Assembly: GCF_013184775.1 (NCBI RefSeq)
Contig: NZ_JAATVV010000007.1
Coordinates: 277,526 to 341,525 of the forward strand
Length of the DNA stretch: 64,000 bases
Reading direction: 5' to 3'
From: Martelella sp. HB161492
GTDB taxonomy: Bacteria; Pseudomonadota; Alphaproteobacteria; Rhizobiales; Rhizobiaceae
Below, in pieces: positions 8,353-17,106 of the stretch; within the stretch, counting starts at the first letter, position 1; every line of letters starts with the position of its first letter. The notes below the pieces were generated by a model. The model made no database searches and was not told where the DNA came from. It saw only the letters and a program-made list of their open reading frames with translations. The translations under genes and the position numbers were made by a program.

Positions 8353-9165
8353 ATGGAAAAACCATCCCCCTCACGCTTTTTCATTCGGGCCTGGACCGCC
8401 TTCGTGGTGCTGTTCATCTATATGCCGATTTTCTGCGGCGCCCTGTCGGGCCTGTCGAAGAGCCGCTACTTCATCTTCCCGGTGAAGAAATGGTCCTTCG
8501 AATGGTGGCAGAAGACATTCGATTCCTTCGAGATCCATCAGCTGCTCAACAATTCGCTGCTGATCGCCTTCATCGTCACCATCATCTCCGTTGTCATCGG
8601 CTTTTTCGGCGCGCTCGCCTTTGCCCGCTATGACTGGAAGGGCCGCCGGCTCTACCAGAAGCTCCTGCTCCTGCCGGTCTTCTTTCCCCAGCCGGTGCTG
8701 GGTCTGGCGCTGCTGCTCTGGTTCAACGCGCTCGGCATCAATCCGAGCTGGCAGACGGCCGTGGTTGCGCATCTGGTCTGGATCGTGCCGGTCGTCACGC
8801 TGGTGATCGCCATTCAGGTCTATGGCTTCGACCCGACGCTGGAAGAGGCCGCCCGCGATCTCGGCGCCGACAATATCACCATCCTGAAAGAGGTGACGCT
8901 GCCGATCCTGTGGCCCGGCATCTGGTCCGGTGCGCTGTTTGCCTTTCTTCTGTCCTGGGGCAATTTCCCGCTGTCGCTCTATACGACCGGCGTCGACTCG
9001 ACGATCCCGAAATGGCTCTATGCCAAGATGGTCGCCGGCTACACGCCGATGGTGACAGCCCTCGGCACGATGAGTACGCTCGCCGCCGCTGCCGTTCTGC
9101 TGCTTGCAGGCTTCTTTGCCCTTATGGCAGCCAAGGCCCGTGAACGCGGCAGGGAGAGCATCTGA
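8353..9165 (+). CDS. ABC transporter permease (PotC-like)
   Basis: 270 residues, six predicted membrane helices, with the EAA loop LEEAARDLGADNITILKEVTLPI about residue 160-182. Second permease of the transporter. I prefer the ATG at 8353 to the TTG at 8344, which overlaps the previous stop. The stop codon overlaps the start of the hydrolase by one base (TGATG), so the hydrolase is translated from the same message. Confidence 0.93.
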   Translation: MEKPSPSRFFIRAWTAFVVLFIYMPIFCGALSGLSKSRYFIFPVKKWSFEWWQKTFDSFEIHQLLNNSLLIAFIVTIISVVIGFFGALAFARYDWKGRRLYQKLLLLPVFFPQPVLGLALLLWFNALGINPSWQTAVVAHLVWIVPVVTLVIAIQVYGFDPTLEEAARDLGADNITILKEVTLPILWPGIWSGALFAFLLSWGNFPLSLYTTGVDSTIPKWLYAKMVAGYTPMVTALGTMSTLAAAAVLLLAGFFALMAAKARERGRESI

Positions 9166-9857
9166 TGAGCTGGAAAACCAAATGGCGGTCCTTCTACTAT
9201 CAGGGCGCGCCGGAACCGGCCGATCCGGCCCTGGAAAAGGGCAAGGTGGCGCTGCTGATCATCGACGTGCAGAACACCTATCTCAAACGCCCCGATCCCG
9301 ACACGCTCACGGATGCGGAACTGGCGCGCTACCATGCATGGACACCGTTTCATGACCGCATGCATGAAACCGTCATTCCCAACAGCCAGAAACTGCTGCA
9401 AGCCTTCCGCGCCCGCGGCCTCGACGTGCTCTATGCCCGCATTGCCGCACTCAGAACCGATGGCCGCGACCGGTCGCTGTCGCAGAAAAAGCCCGGCTGG
9501 AACGATCTGCTTCTGCCGAAGGACGAATGGGACAGCCAGATCATCGACGCGCTTGCCCCGGAAAAGGACGAGATCGTCGTCACCAAGACCACGGACAGCG
9601 CGCTCACCGGGACCAATCTGCGCCTCGTGCTCGGCAATCTCGGCATCACCCATGTGGTCTGCGCCGGCATCTTCACCGATCAGTGCGTCGCCTCCACCGT
9701 GCGCAGCCTCGCCGATGAAAGCTTCGACGTGATCATTGCCGAAGATGCCTGCGCGGCGGGCAGCACCGAACTGCATGAGCGCGAGATCGAGATCATGAAC
9801 ATGATCTATGCCAGCGTCATGTCATCAGACGAGCTGATCGCCTATCTGCCGGAATGA
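9165..9857 (+). CDS. Isochorismatase-like cysteine hydrolase
   Basis: 230 residues of the isochorismatase superfamily. The catalytic triad of the amidase members can be seen: D34 (LLIIDVQNTY), K141 (VVTKTTDSA) and C174 (TDQCVAST). Proteins of this group cleave carbamoyl amides or ureas, for example N-carbamoylsarcosine, biuret or ureidoacrylate. Being the fourth structural gene of the transporter operon, it probably acts on the imported compound. The substrate cannot be fixed from sequence; nicotinamidase is unlikely because its metal-site motif is not evident. Confidence 0.87.
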   Translation: MSWKTKWRSFYYQGAPEPADPALEKGKVALLIIDVQNTYLKRPDPDTLTDAELARYHAWTPFHDRMHETVIPNSQKLLQAFRARGLDVLYARIAALRTDGRDRSLSQKKPGWNDLLLPKDEWDSQIIDALAPEKDEIVVTKTTDSALTGTNLRLVLGNLGITHVVCAGIFTDQCVASTVRSLADESFDVIIAEDACAAGSTELHEREIEIMNMIYASVMSSDELIAYLPE

Positions 9858-9942
9858 GCAGCCATTCTTGCCCAAAGACGTTGAACCTGCAACAAGAGCG
9901 GTTCGAACTCACACATTGCGACGACGGAGGCCGGGGGAGCGT

Positions 9943-10707
9943 ATGAAACTGTCCAAATCGGAACGCCAGGCACAGATCCTGACCGAGCTCAATGGCACAG
10001 CGAGCCTGCGCGTTGCCGAACTCGCCCGCCGTATGGACGTTTCAACAGAAACCATCCGCCGCGACCTCGACGAGATGACCGAACAGGGGCTCTTGAACCG
10101 CACCTATGGCGGTGCCACCCGTTCGCTTTCAAGCGAGCCCGCCGTTTCGGAGCGCCACACCCTGTTCATCTCAGAGCGAGAGCGCATCGCCAAGGCGACC
10201 ATCCCGCTGATCCGCGATGCCCGGATCCTGATGATCGGCTCCGGCTCCACCACCGTTCACGTCGCCCGCCGCATTGCGGTGGAGATGCGCGATATCACCG
10301 TTCTGACCCATGCTTTCGGCGTTGCAACGGTGCTTTCGATGAACCCGACCATCAAGGTGCTGATGCTGCCCGGCGACTATCACGCCGATGAAGGGGCGAC
10401 CGTCGGCGTTCACACCGTCTCGTTCCTCAACGACTATTTTGCCGATGCCGCGATTCTCGGCGCCTCCGGCCTTGCCGAGGACGGGCCGACCGACGCGCTG
10501 ATCGAATGTGCCTCGGTTTATTCCGCCATGGTGCTGCGTTCCTCGCGCACCATCGTCACCGCTGACCATTCCAAGCATGGGCGGATTTTCCCGGCCCGCT
10601 ATTCCAGCTGGAAGAAACTCGATCAGCTGGTCACCGACATGGCACCGGCCGGGAGCCTCGCCCGTGCGCTGACCCAGCACAATATCGATGTGACGATCGC
10701 GGATTAA
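9943..10707 (+). CDS. DeoR-family transcriptional regulator
   Basis: 254 residues. The N-terminal winged helix (residues about 5-60) carries the DeoR pattern VAELARRMDVSTETIRRDLDEM followed by RTYGGA. The C-terminal part is the DeoR sensor domain related to phosphosugar isomerases (GSGSTTVHVARRI near residue 100). The start at 9943 follows GGGGGAG; the open frame upstream lacks a signal. It is the last gene of the transporter operon, 85 bp after the hydrolase, and is the obvious candidate regulator of it. Its stop overlaps that of the convergent ubiX-like gene by two bases. Confidence 0.9.
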   Translation: MKLSKSERQAQILTELNGTASLRVAELARRMDVSTETIRRDLDEMTEQGLLNRTYGGATRSLSSEPAVSERHTLFISERERIAKATIPLIRDARILMIGSGSTTVHVARRIAVEMRDITVLTHAFGVATVLSMNPTIKVLMLPGDYHADEGATVGVHTVSFLNDYFADAAILGASGLAEDGPTDALIECASVYSAMVLRSSRTIVTADHSKHGRIFPARYSSWKKLDQLVTDMAPAGSLARALTQHNIDVTIAD

Positions 10708-11273
10708 TCCTCAAGCCCGTTCCAGCGGGCGACATCACTGTCGATACCGAACAGATCCAGCATCCGGCCGCAGGTCTGGCGCACCATGGCGTCGAGACTG
10801 TCAGGCGCTGCGTAAAAGGCAGGGACAGGCGGGGCGATCACCGCGCCGATTTCGGCGAGCTGTGTCAGCATGCGAAGATGGCCGAGATGCAGCGGGGTCT
10901 CGCGCACCATCAGCACCAGGCGGCGCTTTTCCTTCAGCACGACATCGCCGGCGCGGGTCAGAAGGCTGGAGGTCACGCCGGTCGCCATCTCCGATGCGGA
11001 GCGGATCGAACAGGGGGCGACCACCATGCCCAGCGTTTTGAAGGAGCCGCTGGCAATCGCCGCCCCGACATCATCTGACGGATAGATCCGGTCGCAACGG
11101 TCCGCAAGATCGGCAGGATCAAGCCCGGTCTCATGGCGCAGCGTCCGGACAGCGGCATTGGAGACAACCAGATGGGTCTCAACGCCGGCCTGCCGCGCCA
11201 TATCCAAGATGGTCAGGCCGTAGACAGCACCGGATGCCCCCGAAATGCCGATGATGAGGCGCCTTTTCTCCAT
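10704..11273 (-). CDS. ubiX: UbiX-like flavin prenyltransferase
   Basis: 189 residues, the usual UbiX/Pad1 length. The FMN-binding opening IGISGASGAVYG (residues 7-18) and the downstream LVLMVRETPLHLGHLRML segment are diagnostic. UbiX attaches a dimethylallyl group to FMN to make the cofactor of UbiD-type decarboxylases. No ubiD is present in this window, so its partner must be elsewhere. An AGGG box lies eight bases before the ATG. The 3' end overlaps the DeoR gene tail to tail with no room for a terminator. Confidence 0.93.
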   Translation of the reverse strand: MEKRRLIIGISGASGAVYGLTILDMARQAGVETHLVVSNAAVRTLRHETGLDPADLADRCDRIYPSDDVGAAIASGSFKTLGMVVAPCSIRSASEMATGVTSSLLTRAGDVVLKEKRRLVLMVRETPLHLGHLRMLTQLAEIGAVIAPPVPAFYAAPDSLDAMVRQTCGRMLDLFGIDSDVARWNGLED

Positions 11274-11370
11274 GCCGCGTTCCCTGTTGCCGGCCCTGTT
11301 GCCGGTTCGTCTCCGACAGGATTAGCGGCAATGCCGCTCGCAGGCCTTGCGCTGGCGCAAGCCGGAGGCG

Positions 11371-12555
11371 TTACGGCGTCAGCTGTATCATTGCGCCACC
11401 GGCACCATCACTCAGCACCATCACCGTGCCATCGCGGGCCACATCGACATCGCGGATCCGCGCCATGCCCTGAAGGTAGCGGGCCTCCCCCGTCACCCGG
11501 TCACCGTCCAGCGTGAGGCGCACCAGCGCCTGGCCTGCCAGCCCGCCAATCAGCACCGAGCCCCGCCAGTCCGGAAACACATCACCGTCATAAAAGGCCA
11601 TGCCGCTCGGCGCGATCACCGGGTCCCAGTAATAGACCGGCTGTTCCATGCCGTTCTGCTGCGTCAGACCCTCGCCGATCGGCTGGCCATTGTAATTGAT
11701 GCCATAGGTGATCACCGGCCAGCCATAATTCCTGCCCGCCTCCGGATGGTTGAGCTCATCACCGCCGCGCGGCCCATGCTCGACGGTCCAGAGCCTGCCA
11801 TTAGGCCCGAGCGCTGCCGACTGGAGATTGCGATGGCCATAGGACCAGATCTCCGGCCGGCCGCCCGGCATTGCCGGATTACCGGGGGCGGCACCGCCAT
11901 CAGGCGCGATCCGGATCACCTTGCCAAGATCAGTTGAAATATCCTGGGCCAGCTGGCGCGGCGCTGCCAGCGAGCGCTCGCCCGTTGTCACGAACAGCAT
12001 GCCGTCACGATCGAAAACGAGACGTGAACCGAAATGGGCCGATGAATTCCAGGCCGGTTGCTGGCGGAAGATCACCGCAACATTTTCCATTGCCGTGTCA
12101 TCGGCCGATAGCGTGCCGGTGGCAACGGCGGTGGCATTCCTGCCGCCCGCGCGCGGTTCGGCATAGGACCACCAGACCCGGCGGGTCGCATCGAAATCAT
12201 CGCGCACCACGACATCGAGCAGCCCGCCCTGCCCGCCATAGGCAACGGCAGGCATGCCGGAAACCGGTCTAGAGACCGCGCCGTCGATGCCGACAATAAC
12301 AAGATTGCCGGGCCGCTCCGTCACCAGATAGCGCCCGTCCGGCAGCTGATCCATGCCCCAAGGGCTGTTGAGTCCTTTGGCAATGACCTTGCGGTTCAGT
12401 GCAACGCCCTGATCAAGAACCGGGGCACGGGTCTGCCCGGCAAAGGCCGGATGCTGATCCGGCGCATTCGGCGGGGCAGCGTTGAAATCCTTGGCCGACG
12501 CACAGCCGGTGGCCAATACCAGGACGGTAAAGACGGTGGTGATCCCAGGTTTCAT
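11371..12555 (-). CDS. PQQ-dependent aldose sugar dehydrogenase-like protein
   Basis: 394 residues of the soluble glucose/sorbosone dehydrogenase family (six-bladed propeller, as in E. coli Asd/YliI). Recognisable segments are SPWGMDQLPDGRYLVTERPG near residue 63, EIWSYGHRN, and EHGPRGGDELN. The N-terminus is a signal peptide with a lipobox-like end (LATGC), so the mature protein is probably periplasmic or lipid anchored. Two Met codons (12561 and 12555) compete; the second has the better GGAGG spacing. PQQ dependence is a family property; no PQQ synthesis genes are seen here. Confidence 0.88.
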   Translation of the reverse strand: MKPGITTVFTVLVLATGCASAKDFNAAPPNAPDQHPAFAGQTRAPVLDQGVALNRKVIAKGLNSPWGMDQLPDGRYLVTERPGNLVIVGIDGAVSRPVSGMPAVAYGGQGGLLDVVVRDDFDATRRVWWSYAEPRAGGRNATAVATGTLSADDTAMENVAVIFRQQPAWNSSAHFGSRLVFDRDGMLFVTTGERSLAAPRQLAQDISTDLGKVIRIAPDGGAAPGNPAMPGGRPEIWSYGHRNLQSAALGPNGRLWTVEHGPRGGDELNHPEAGRNYGWPVITYGINYNGQPIGEGLTQQNGMEQPVYYWDPVIAPSGMAFYDGDVFPDWRGSVLIGGLAGQALVRLTLDGDRVTGEARYLQGMARIRDVDVARDGTVMVLSDGAGGAMIQLTP

Positions 12556-12704
12556 CCGCATCTTCCTCCCGTTGACGCCCAAAGGCGCATCACGCCCGAA
12601 AAAGCGGGCCATGATCTCAAACTGGGAAGCAGCGGGCGAAGTTCCAGTGCTGCCGGCAGAAAAGCCTTATCGGCCGGCAGCATGAATGGCTGAAGCGAGC
12701 CGGC

Positions 12705-13754
12705 TCACGGAATATGGTTGAGCCACTCATCGGAGGAGAACTTGCCGGCGGCGAGCTGTTCCGCCGCCGCGATCTCCGCTTCTGTCAGCGCGCTTTTCCT
12801 GCCGCCATTCAGGCCGATGAAGGTATCGGTCATCGATTTCAGGATCGCCTCGCGCGGCAGGCCGGTCTGCGTCTTCAGCGGATCGACACGCTTGGCAGCA
12901 CTCGCCGTGCCCTTGTCGGACAGTTTCTCGCGGCCGATGCGCAGCACCTTGGTCATCTTGGCGGCATCCATGTCATAGGCCATGGTGACATGATGCAGCA
13001 CCGTGCCGTTGGAGAAGCGCTTCTGCGCTGCGCCGCCGATCTTGCCCTCGGGCGAGGCGATATCATTGAGCGGCTTGTAAAAGGCCGCGATACCGACCTC
13101 ATTCAGCGCTTTCAGCACCCATTGGTCGAGAAAGGCGTAGGAATCGGCAAAGCTCATATCCGCAACCAGCTCGGCCGGCGCATAAAGCGAATAGGTGATG
13201 ATCGAGCCGGGTTCGACAAACATCGCCCCTCCGCCGGTCACACGGCGCACGACCTCGACGCCGTATTCGCGGCAGGCCTCCATATCGACCTCATTCTTCA
13301 GCGACTGGAACGAGCCGATGATGATGGCGGGCCGTTCCCATTCCCAGAAGCGCAGCGTCGGCGCACGCCGGCCCGCACCGACCTCGGCCGCCAGCACCTC
13401 TTCGAGCGCCATATGCATGGTCGGCGCGAAGGGCTGCCCATCGAGGATCTCCCATTCATAATCGCGCCAGGTCTTGGCAACGCCAAGCGCTCGCCTGACC
13501 GCAATGGCAATCGCCTCGACCGAAAAGCCGATCAGCGCCGCATCGGCGCGGATCCCGGCATTGAGGGCTGCAACAATCGTCTCCACCGAGGCCGCCGCCG
13601 GCAGACCGTTCAGGCTGTTGCAGATATCGGTGAGCGCCTCGGCCGGTTCGAGAAAGAAATCGCCGGCGATCTGCACATCGGCAAGCTTGCCGTCGCGGAC
13701 CTCAAGATCGCAAACCACCAGCTTGCCGCCGTGAACCTTATATTCTCCGTGCAT
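12705..13754 (-). CDS. Lipoate-protein ligase A-like protein
   Basis: 349 residues. Residues about 1-95 resemble the small lipoate-ligase accessory domain (GKLVVCDLEVRDGKL, DFFLEPAEALTDI), fused to a biotin/lipoate ligase catalytic domain with RRVTGGGAMFVEPGSITYS-like core (about residues 190-205) and the lysine segment KIGGAAQKR. The order, accessory domain first, is inverted relative to E. coli LplA, where it is C-terminal. It likely activates and transfers lipoate or octanoate. An upstream ATG at 13766 is possible; 13754 has the better GAGGA box. It follows the amidohydrolase by 53 bp and may be cotranscribed. Confidence 0.85.
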   Translation of the reverse strand: MHGEYKVHGGKLVVCDLEVRDGKLADVQIAGDFFLEPAEALTDICNSLNGLPAAASVETIVAALNAGIRADAALIGFSVEAIAIAVRRALGVAKTWRDYEWEILDGQPFAPTMHMALEEVLAAEVGAGRRAPTLRFWEWERPAIIIGSFQSLKNEVDMEACREYGVEVVRRVTGGGAMFVEPGSIITYSLYAPAELVADMSFADSYAFLDQWVLKALNEVGIAAFYKPLNDIASPEGKIGGAAQKRFSNGTVLHHVTMAYDMDAAKMTKVLRIGREKLSDKGTASAAKRVDPLKTQTGLPREAILKSMTDTFIGLNGGRKSALTEAEIAAAEQLAAGKFSSDEWLNHIP

Positions 13755-13807
13755 GGCTTTCCTCATCCATTCCTGTTTCGGCGGTTTTCCGCTTCTTCAA
13801 CCAAATC

Positions 13808-15094
13808 TTATCGCGCCGTCGGATTTCTGCCCGGATCAAGACGATCCGGCCGGCCATCAAGCGCCAGTGTCGCAATCTTCGGCGCAGTCGACGAAATCAC
13901 CCGGCCGCGCTTCAGAACGAACAGCCGCGCCGGTTTCAGCCGCAATGCCTCCAGCACGTCTTCAGCCTGCAGCACCACCAGATCGGCGGGATGACCAACC
14001 GCAAGGCCATAGGCCTCAAGCCCCAGGGCCTTGGCTGAATTCACCGTGACCGCCTCATAGATCTTCTGCTTGTCCTCAACGCCGGACATCTGCGCCACAT
14101 GCACCGCCATATGGGCGACCTCGAGCATGTCGCCGGAACCCATCGAATACCACGGGTCCATCACGCAGTCATGGCCGAAGGAGACATTGATACCAGCCGC
14201 CATCAGTTCACGCACCCGCGTCAGCCCGCGCCGCTTCGGGAACGTATCGTGGCGACCCTGCAGCATGATATTGATCAGCGGATTGGGAATGGCGTTGATC
14301 TTCGCCTCGGCCATCAGCGGGATCAGCTTGGAGACGTAGTAATTGTCCATCGAATGCATTGACGTCAGATGCGAACCGGCAACCCGGCCCTGCAACCCGA
14401 AGCGGATCGTCTCGGCCGCCAGCGTTTCGATATGCCGCGACATCGGGTCATCCGTTTCATCGCAATGCATATCGACCGGCAGGCCGCGTTCGGCCGCAAT
14501 CCGGCAGAGCGCTTCGACCGAGCGGGCGCCTTCGGCCATGGTCCGCTCGAAATGCGGAATGCCGCCGACCACGTCAATACCCATATCCAGCGCCCGTTCC
14601 AGCGATTTGACCCCGTCCTTCGCCCGGTAATAGCCATCCTGCGGGAAGGCGACCAATTGCAGGTCGATATAGGGTTTGACCCGGTCCTTCACCTCCAGCA
14701 TCGCCTCGGCGGTGACAAGGCGCGGATCGGACGTATCGACATGGCTGCGGATGAACAACAGCCCCTGCGACACGGCAAGATCACAATAGGCCAGTGCCCG
14801 TTCGATCAGCGCTTCCTTTGTCAGCATCGGCCGGAGCTCGCCCCAAAGCGCAATACCTTCTAGAAGCGTGCCGGAGACATTCATGCGCGGCAGGCCAAGA
14901 GACAGCGTCGCATCCATGTGGAAATGCGGATCAACGAAGGGCGGGCTCACCATCCGGCCACTCGCGTCGATCACCTGACGCGCTTGCGCCGTAATCCCCG
15001 GCTCGATCGCGCCAATAAGACCATCGGCGATGGCAATATCCACACCCTTCCGGCCATCGGGCAGGTTGGCATTCTTGATGATGAGATCAAACAT
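13808..15094 (-). CDS. Cytosine deaminase-like amidohydrolase
   Basis: 428 residues of the metal-dependent amidohydrolase superfamily, CodA branch. The metal ligands H57-x-H59 (VDPHFHMDATL), the MHCDETDDP motif near 207 and the FGHDCVMDPW motif near 308 correspond to those of cytosine deaminase. AAGGAG lies seven bases before the start. It is the final gene of the BMP-type transporter operon, 21 bp after the second permease. The likely substrate is cytosine or another cyclic amidine or ureide; related enzymes act on isoguanine, creatinine and ammelide derivatives, so the exact substrate is open. Confidence 0.88.
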   Translation of the reverse strand: MFDLIIKNANLPDGRKGVDIAIADGLIGAIEPGITAQARQVIDASGRMVSPPFVDPHFHMDATLSLGLPRMNVSGTLLEGIALWGELRPMLTKEALIERALAYCDLAVSQGLLFIRSHVDTSDPRLVTAEAMLEVKDRVKPYIDLQLVAFPQDGYYRAKDGVKSLERALDMGIDVVGGIPHFERTMAEGARSVEALCRIAAERGLPVDMHCDETDDPMSRHIETLAAETIRFGLQGRVAGSHLTSMHSMDNYYVSKLIPLMAEAKINAIPNPLINIMLQGRHDTFPKRRGLTRVRELMAAGINVSFGHDCVMDPWYSMGSGDMLEVAHMAVHVAQMSGVEDKQKIYEAVTVNSAKALGLEAYGLAVGHPADLVVLQAEDVLEALRLKPARLFVLKRGRVISSTAPKIATLALDGRPDRLDPGRNPTAR

Positions 15095-15115
15095 GGCGGA
15101 ACTCCTTGGCAAAAA

Positions 15116-16060
15116 TCAGCGTTCGCCGCGCCGGTAGGGCTGCATCAGCGCCTGCGGCACACGGGCGCGTCGCGCCATGACGGCAAGGGCAGCAATGGAC
15201 AGGATATAGGGGATCATCAGGAACAGCTGATAGGGCACAACGCCGCTGAGCACGGTTTGCAGCCTGAGCTGGAAACCATCGAAAAAGGCAAACAGTAGCG
15301 CCCCGAACAATGCCCGCTCCGGCTTCCATGAGGCAAAGACGACGAGGGCGATACAGATCCAGCCGCGCCCCTGCACCATGGTCGGGAAGAAGGAGTTGAA
15401 GGCCGAGGTGGTGAGAAATGCGCCGCCGACGGCCATCAGCGCGCTGCCGGCGGTGATCGCGGCATAGCGCACCAGCATCGGGTTCAGCCCCTGGGCTTCG
15501 GCCGCATGCGGGTTTTCGCCCGTCATGCGGATCGCAAGGCCCGCCGGCGTACGCGCCAGGAACCAGGCCAGCACCAGCGCCAGCACAATCGCGAGATAAG
15601 TGGGCGCGGTCTGGGTGAAGAAGGCCGGACCGATGAAGGGCAGGTCTGACAATCCGGGAATATTGATCGGCTGAAACGGCTCGATCGTCGGCGGCGTGCC
15701 GGAAACCGGCACCAGAAGACGGAAGAGATAATAGGAAAAGCTCGAGGCAAACAGCGTCACGCCAAGGCCGGACACATGCTGCGACAGGCCAAGCGTGACG
15801 GTAAGCGCGGCATGCAAAAGACCGAAGACGGCGCCCGCCAGCGCTGCGATCAGAAGCCCGGTCCAAAGATCCGCGCCATTATAGACCGCCAGCCAGCCGA
15901 TCATGGCGCCGAAGGTCATGATGCCCTCAATGCCGAGATTGAGAACACCGGAGCGTTCCGACAGCAACGCCCCAAGCGTGCCGAGGATCAGCGGTGTAGC
16001 GATGCGCAGAACGGCTGCCCAGAGCCCGGCGGAAGCGAGAATATCGACAAGCGCGTTCAT
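15116..16060 (-). CDS. BMP-type ABC transporter permease (YufQ-like)
   Basis: 314 residues, eight or more hydrophobic segments. The motif ERSGVLNLGIEGIMTFGA near residue 34 and the RMTGENPHAAEAQGLN segment near 170 are characteristic of the BPD_transp_2 permeases that work with BmpA-like receptors for nucleosides and related compounds. The start overlaps the other permease as ATGA. Confidence 0.93.
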   Translation of the reverse strand: MNALVDILASAGLWAAVLRIATPLILGTLGALLSERSGVLNLGIEGIMTFGAMIGWLAVYNGADLWTGLLIAALAGAVFGLLHAALTVTLGLSQHVSGLGVTLFASSFSYYLFRLLVPVSGTPPTIEPFQPINIPGLSDLPFIGPAFFTQTAPTYLAIVLALVLAWFLARTPAGLAIRMTGENPHAAEAQGLNPMLVRYAAITAGSALMAVGGAFLTTSAFNSFFPTMVQGRGWICIALVVFASWKPERALFGALLFAFFDGFQLRLQTVLSGVVPYQLFLMIPYILSIAALAVMARRARVPQALMQPYRRGER

Positions 16061-17106
16061 CGGCGGATCCTGTATTGGGCAAAGAAGACGGCGACCAGCA
16101 TCGACAGCAGTGACAGCGCCACGGTGACGTCGGCAATATAAGTTGGAATACCGAGTGCGCGGCTCATGCCATCCGCGCCAACAAACATGGTGGCGGTGAA
16201 GAGCGCGGCCAGGACAACCCCCAGCGGATTGAGGTTGGCGAGCATGGCAACGACGATGCCGGAATAGCCGAAGCCCGGCGACAGGTCCGTCGTCACATAG
16301 CCCTTGACGCCCAGCACCTCGACGGCACCGGCAAGCCCCGCAAGCCCGCCGGAAATCATCGCCACGACCACCAGCGTGCGCGCCAGCGGCACACCGGCAA
16401 AGACCGCCCCTTTCGGGTTCAGCCCGGCGGCCCGCGAGCGCAGGCCGAAAACCGTGCGCGACTGGACGAAATGCACGATGATCGCCAGCACCACCGCAAT
16501 CACCAGACCGAAATGCAGCCTGGAGCGCGCCAGCAGCTTCGGCAGGCGGGCGATCTTGTCGACAGCTTCCGACTGCGGCCAGCCAAAGGCCAGCGGATCC
16601 TTCAGCACACCATCAATCAGCATCGAGACAAACAGGATGGCGACGAAATTCAACAGCAGCGTCGTCACCACTTCATCGACGGAAAAGCGCAGGCGCAGCC
16701 AGAGCGGGATCAGCAGCAGCACCATGCCGGCAATGGCACCAGCAATGAGCAGGATCGGGATCTGCATGAGACCGGGAAGCCCCGAGGTCAGATGGGCACC
16801 AACGGCGGCAACGGCAATGGCACCAAGATAGAACTGCCCCTCCGCACCGATATTCCAGAGCCGCGCGCGAAAGGCGACAGCGGCGGCAAGCCCGGTCAGG
16901 ATCAGCGGTGTGGCACGCGTCAGCGTTTCGGAAATCGACAGTCTGGAGCCGAAAGCGCCGACCAGAATTTTCCAGTAGGCCTCGAAAACCGGCGCTCCGG
17001 CCGCAGCAATCAGGACCCCGGAAATGGCAAGCGCCACGACAACAGCGATCAGCGGCGTCGCAATGGTCAGCATGAGCGAGCGGTGTTCGCGCCGTTCAAA
17101 CCGCAT
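16057..17106 (-). CDS. BMP-type ABC transporter permease (YufP-like)
   Basis: 349 residues, multiple membrane helices, with the family segment ARLWNIGAEGQFYLGAIA near residue 85 and GLNPKGAVFAGVP near 230. The start at 17106 lies inside the end of the ATPase gene (11 bases overlap) and has GAGGAG seven bases upstream. Paired with the following permease to form the membrane channel. Confidence 0.93.
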   Translation of the reverse strand: MRFERREHRSLMLTIATPLIAVVVALAISGVLIAAAGAPVFEAYWKILVGAFGSRLSISETLTRATPLILTGLAAAVAFRARLWNIGAEGQFYLGAIAVAAVGAHLTSGLPGLMQIPILLIAGAIAGMVLLLIPLWLRLRFSVDEVVTTLLLNFVAILFVSMLIDGVLKDPLAFGWPQSEAVDKIARLPKLLARSRLHFGLVIAVVLAIIVHFVQSRTVFGLRSRAAGLNPKGAVFAGVPLARTLVVVAMISGGLAGLAGAVEVLGVKGYVTTDLSPGFGYSGIVVAMLANLNPLGVVLAALFTATMFVGADGMSRALGIPTYIADVTVALSLLSMLVAVFFAQYRIRR

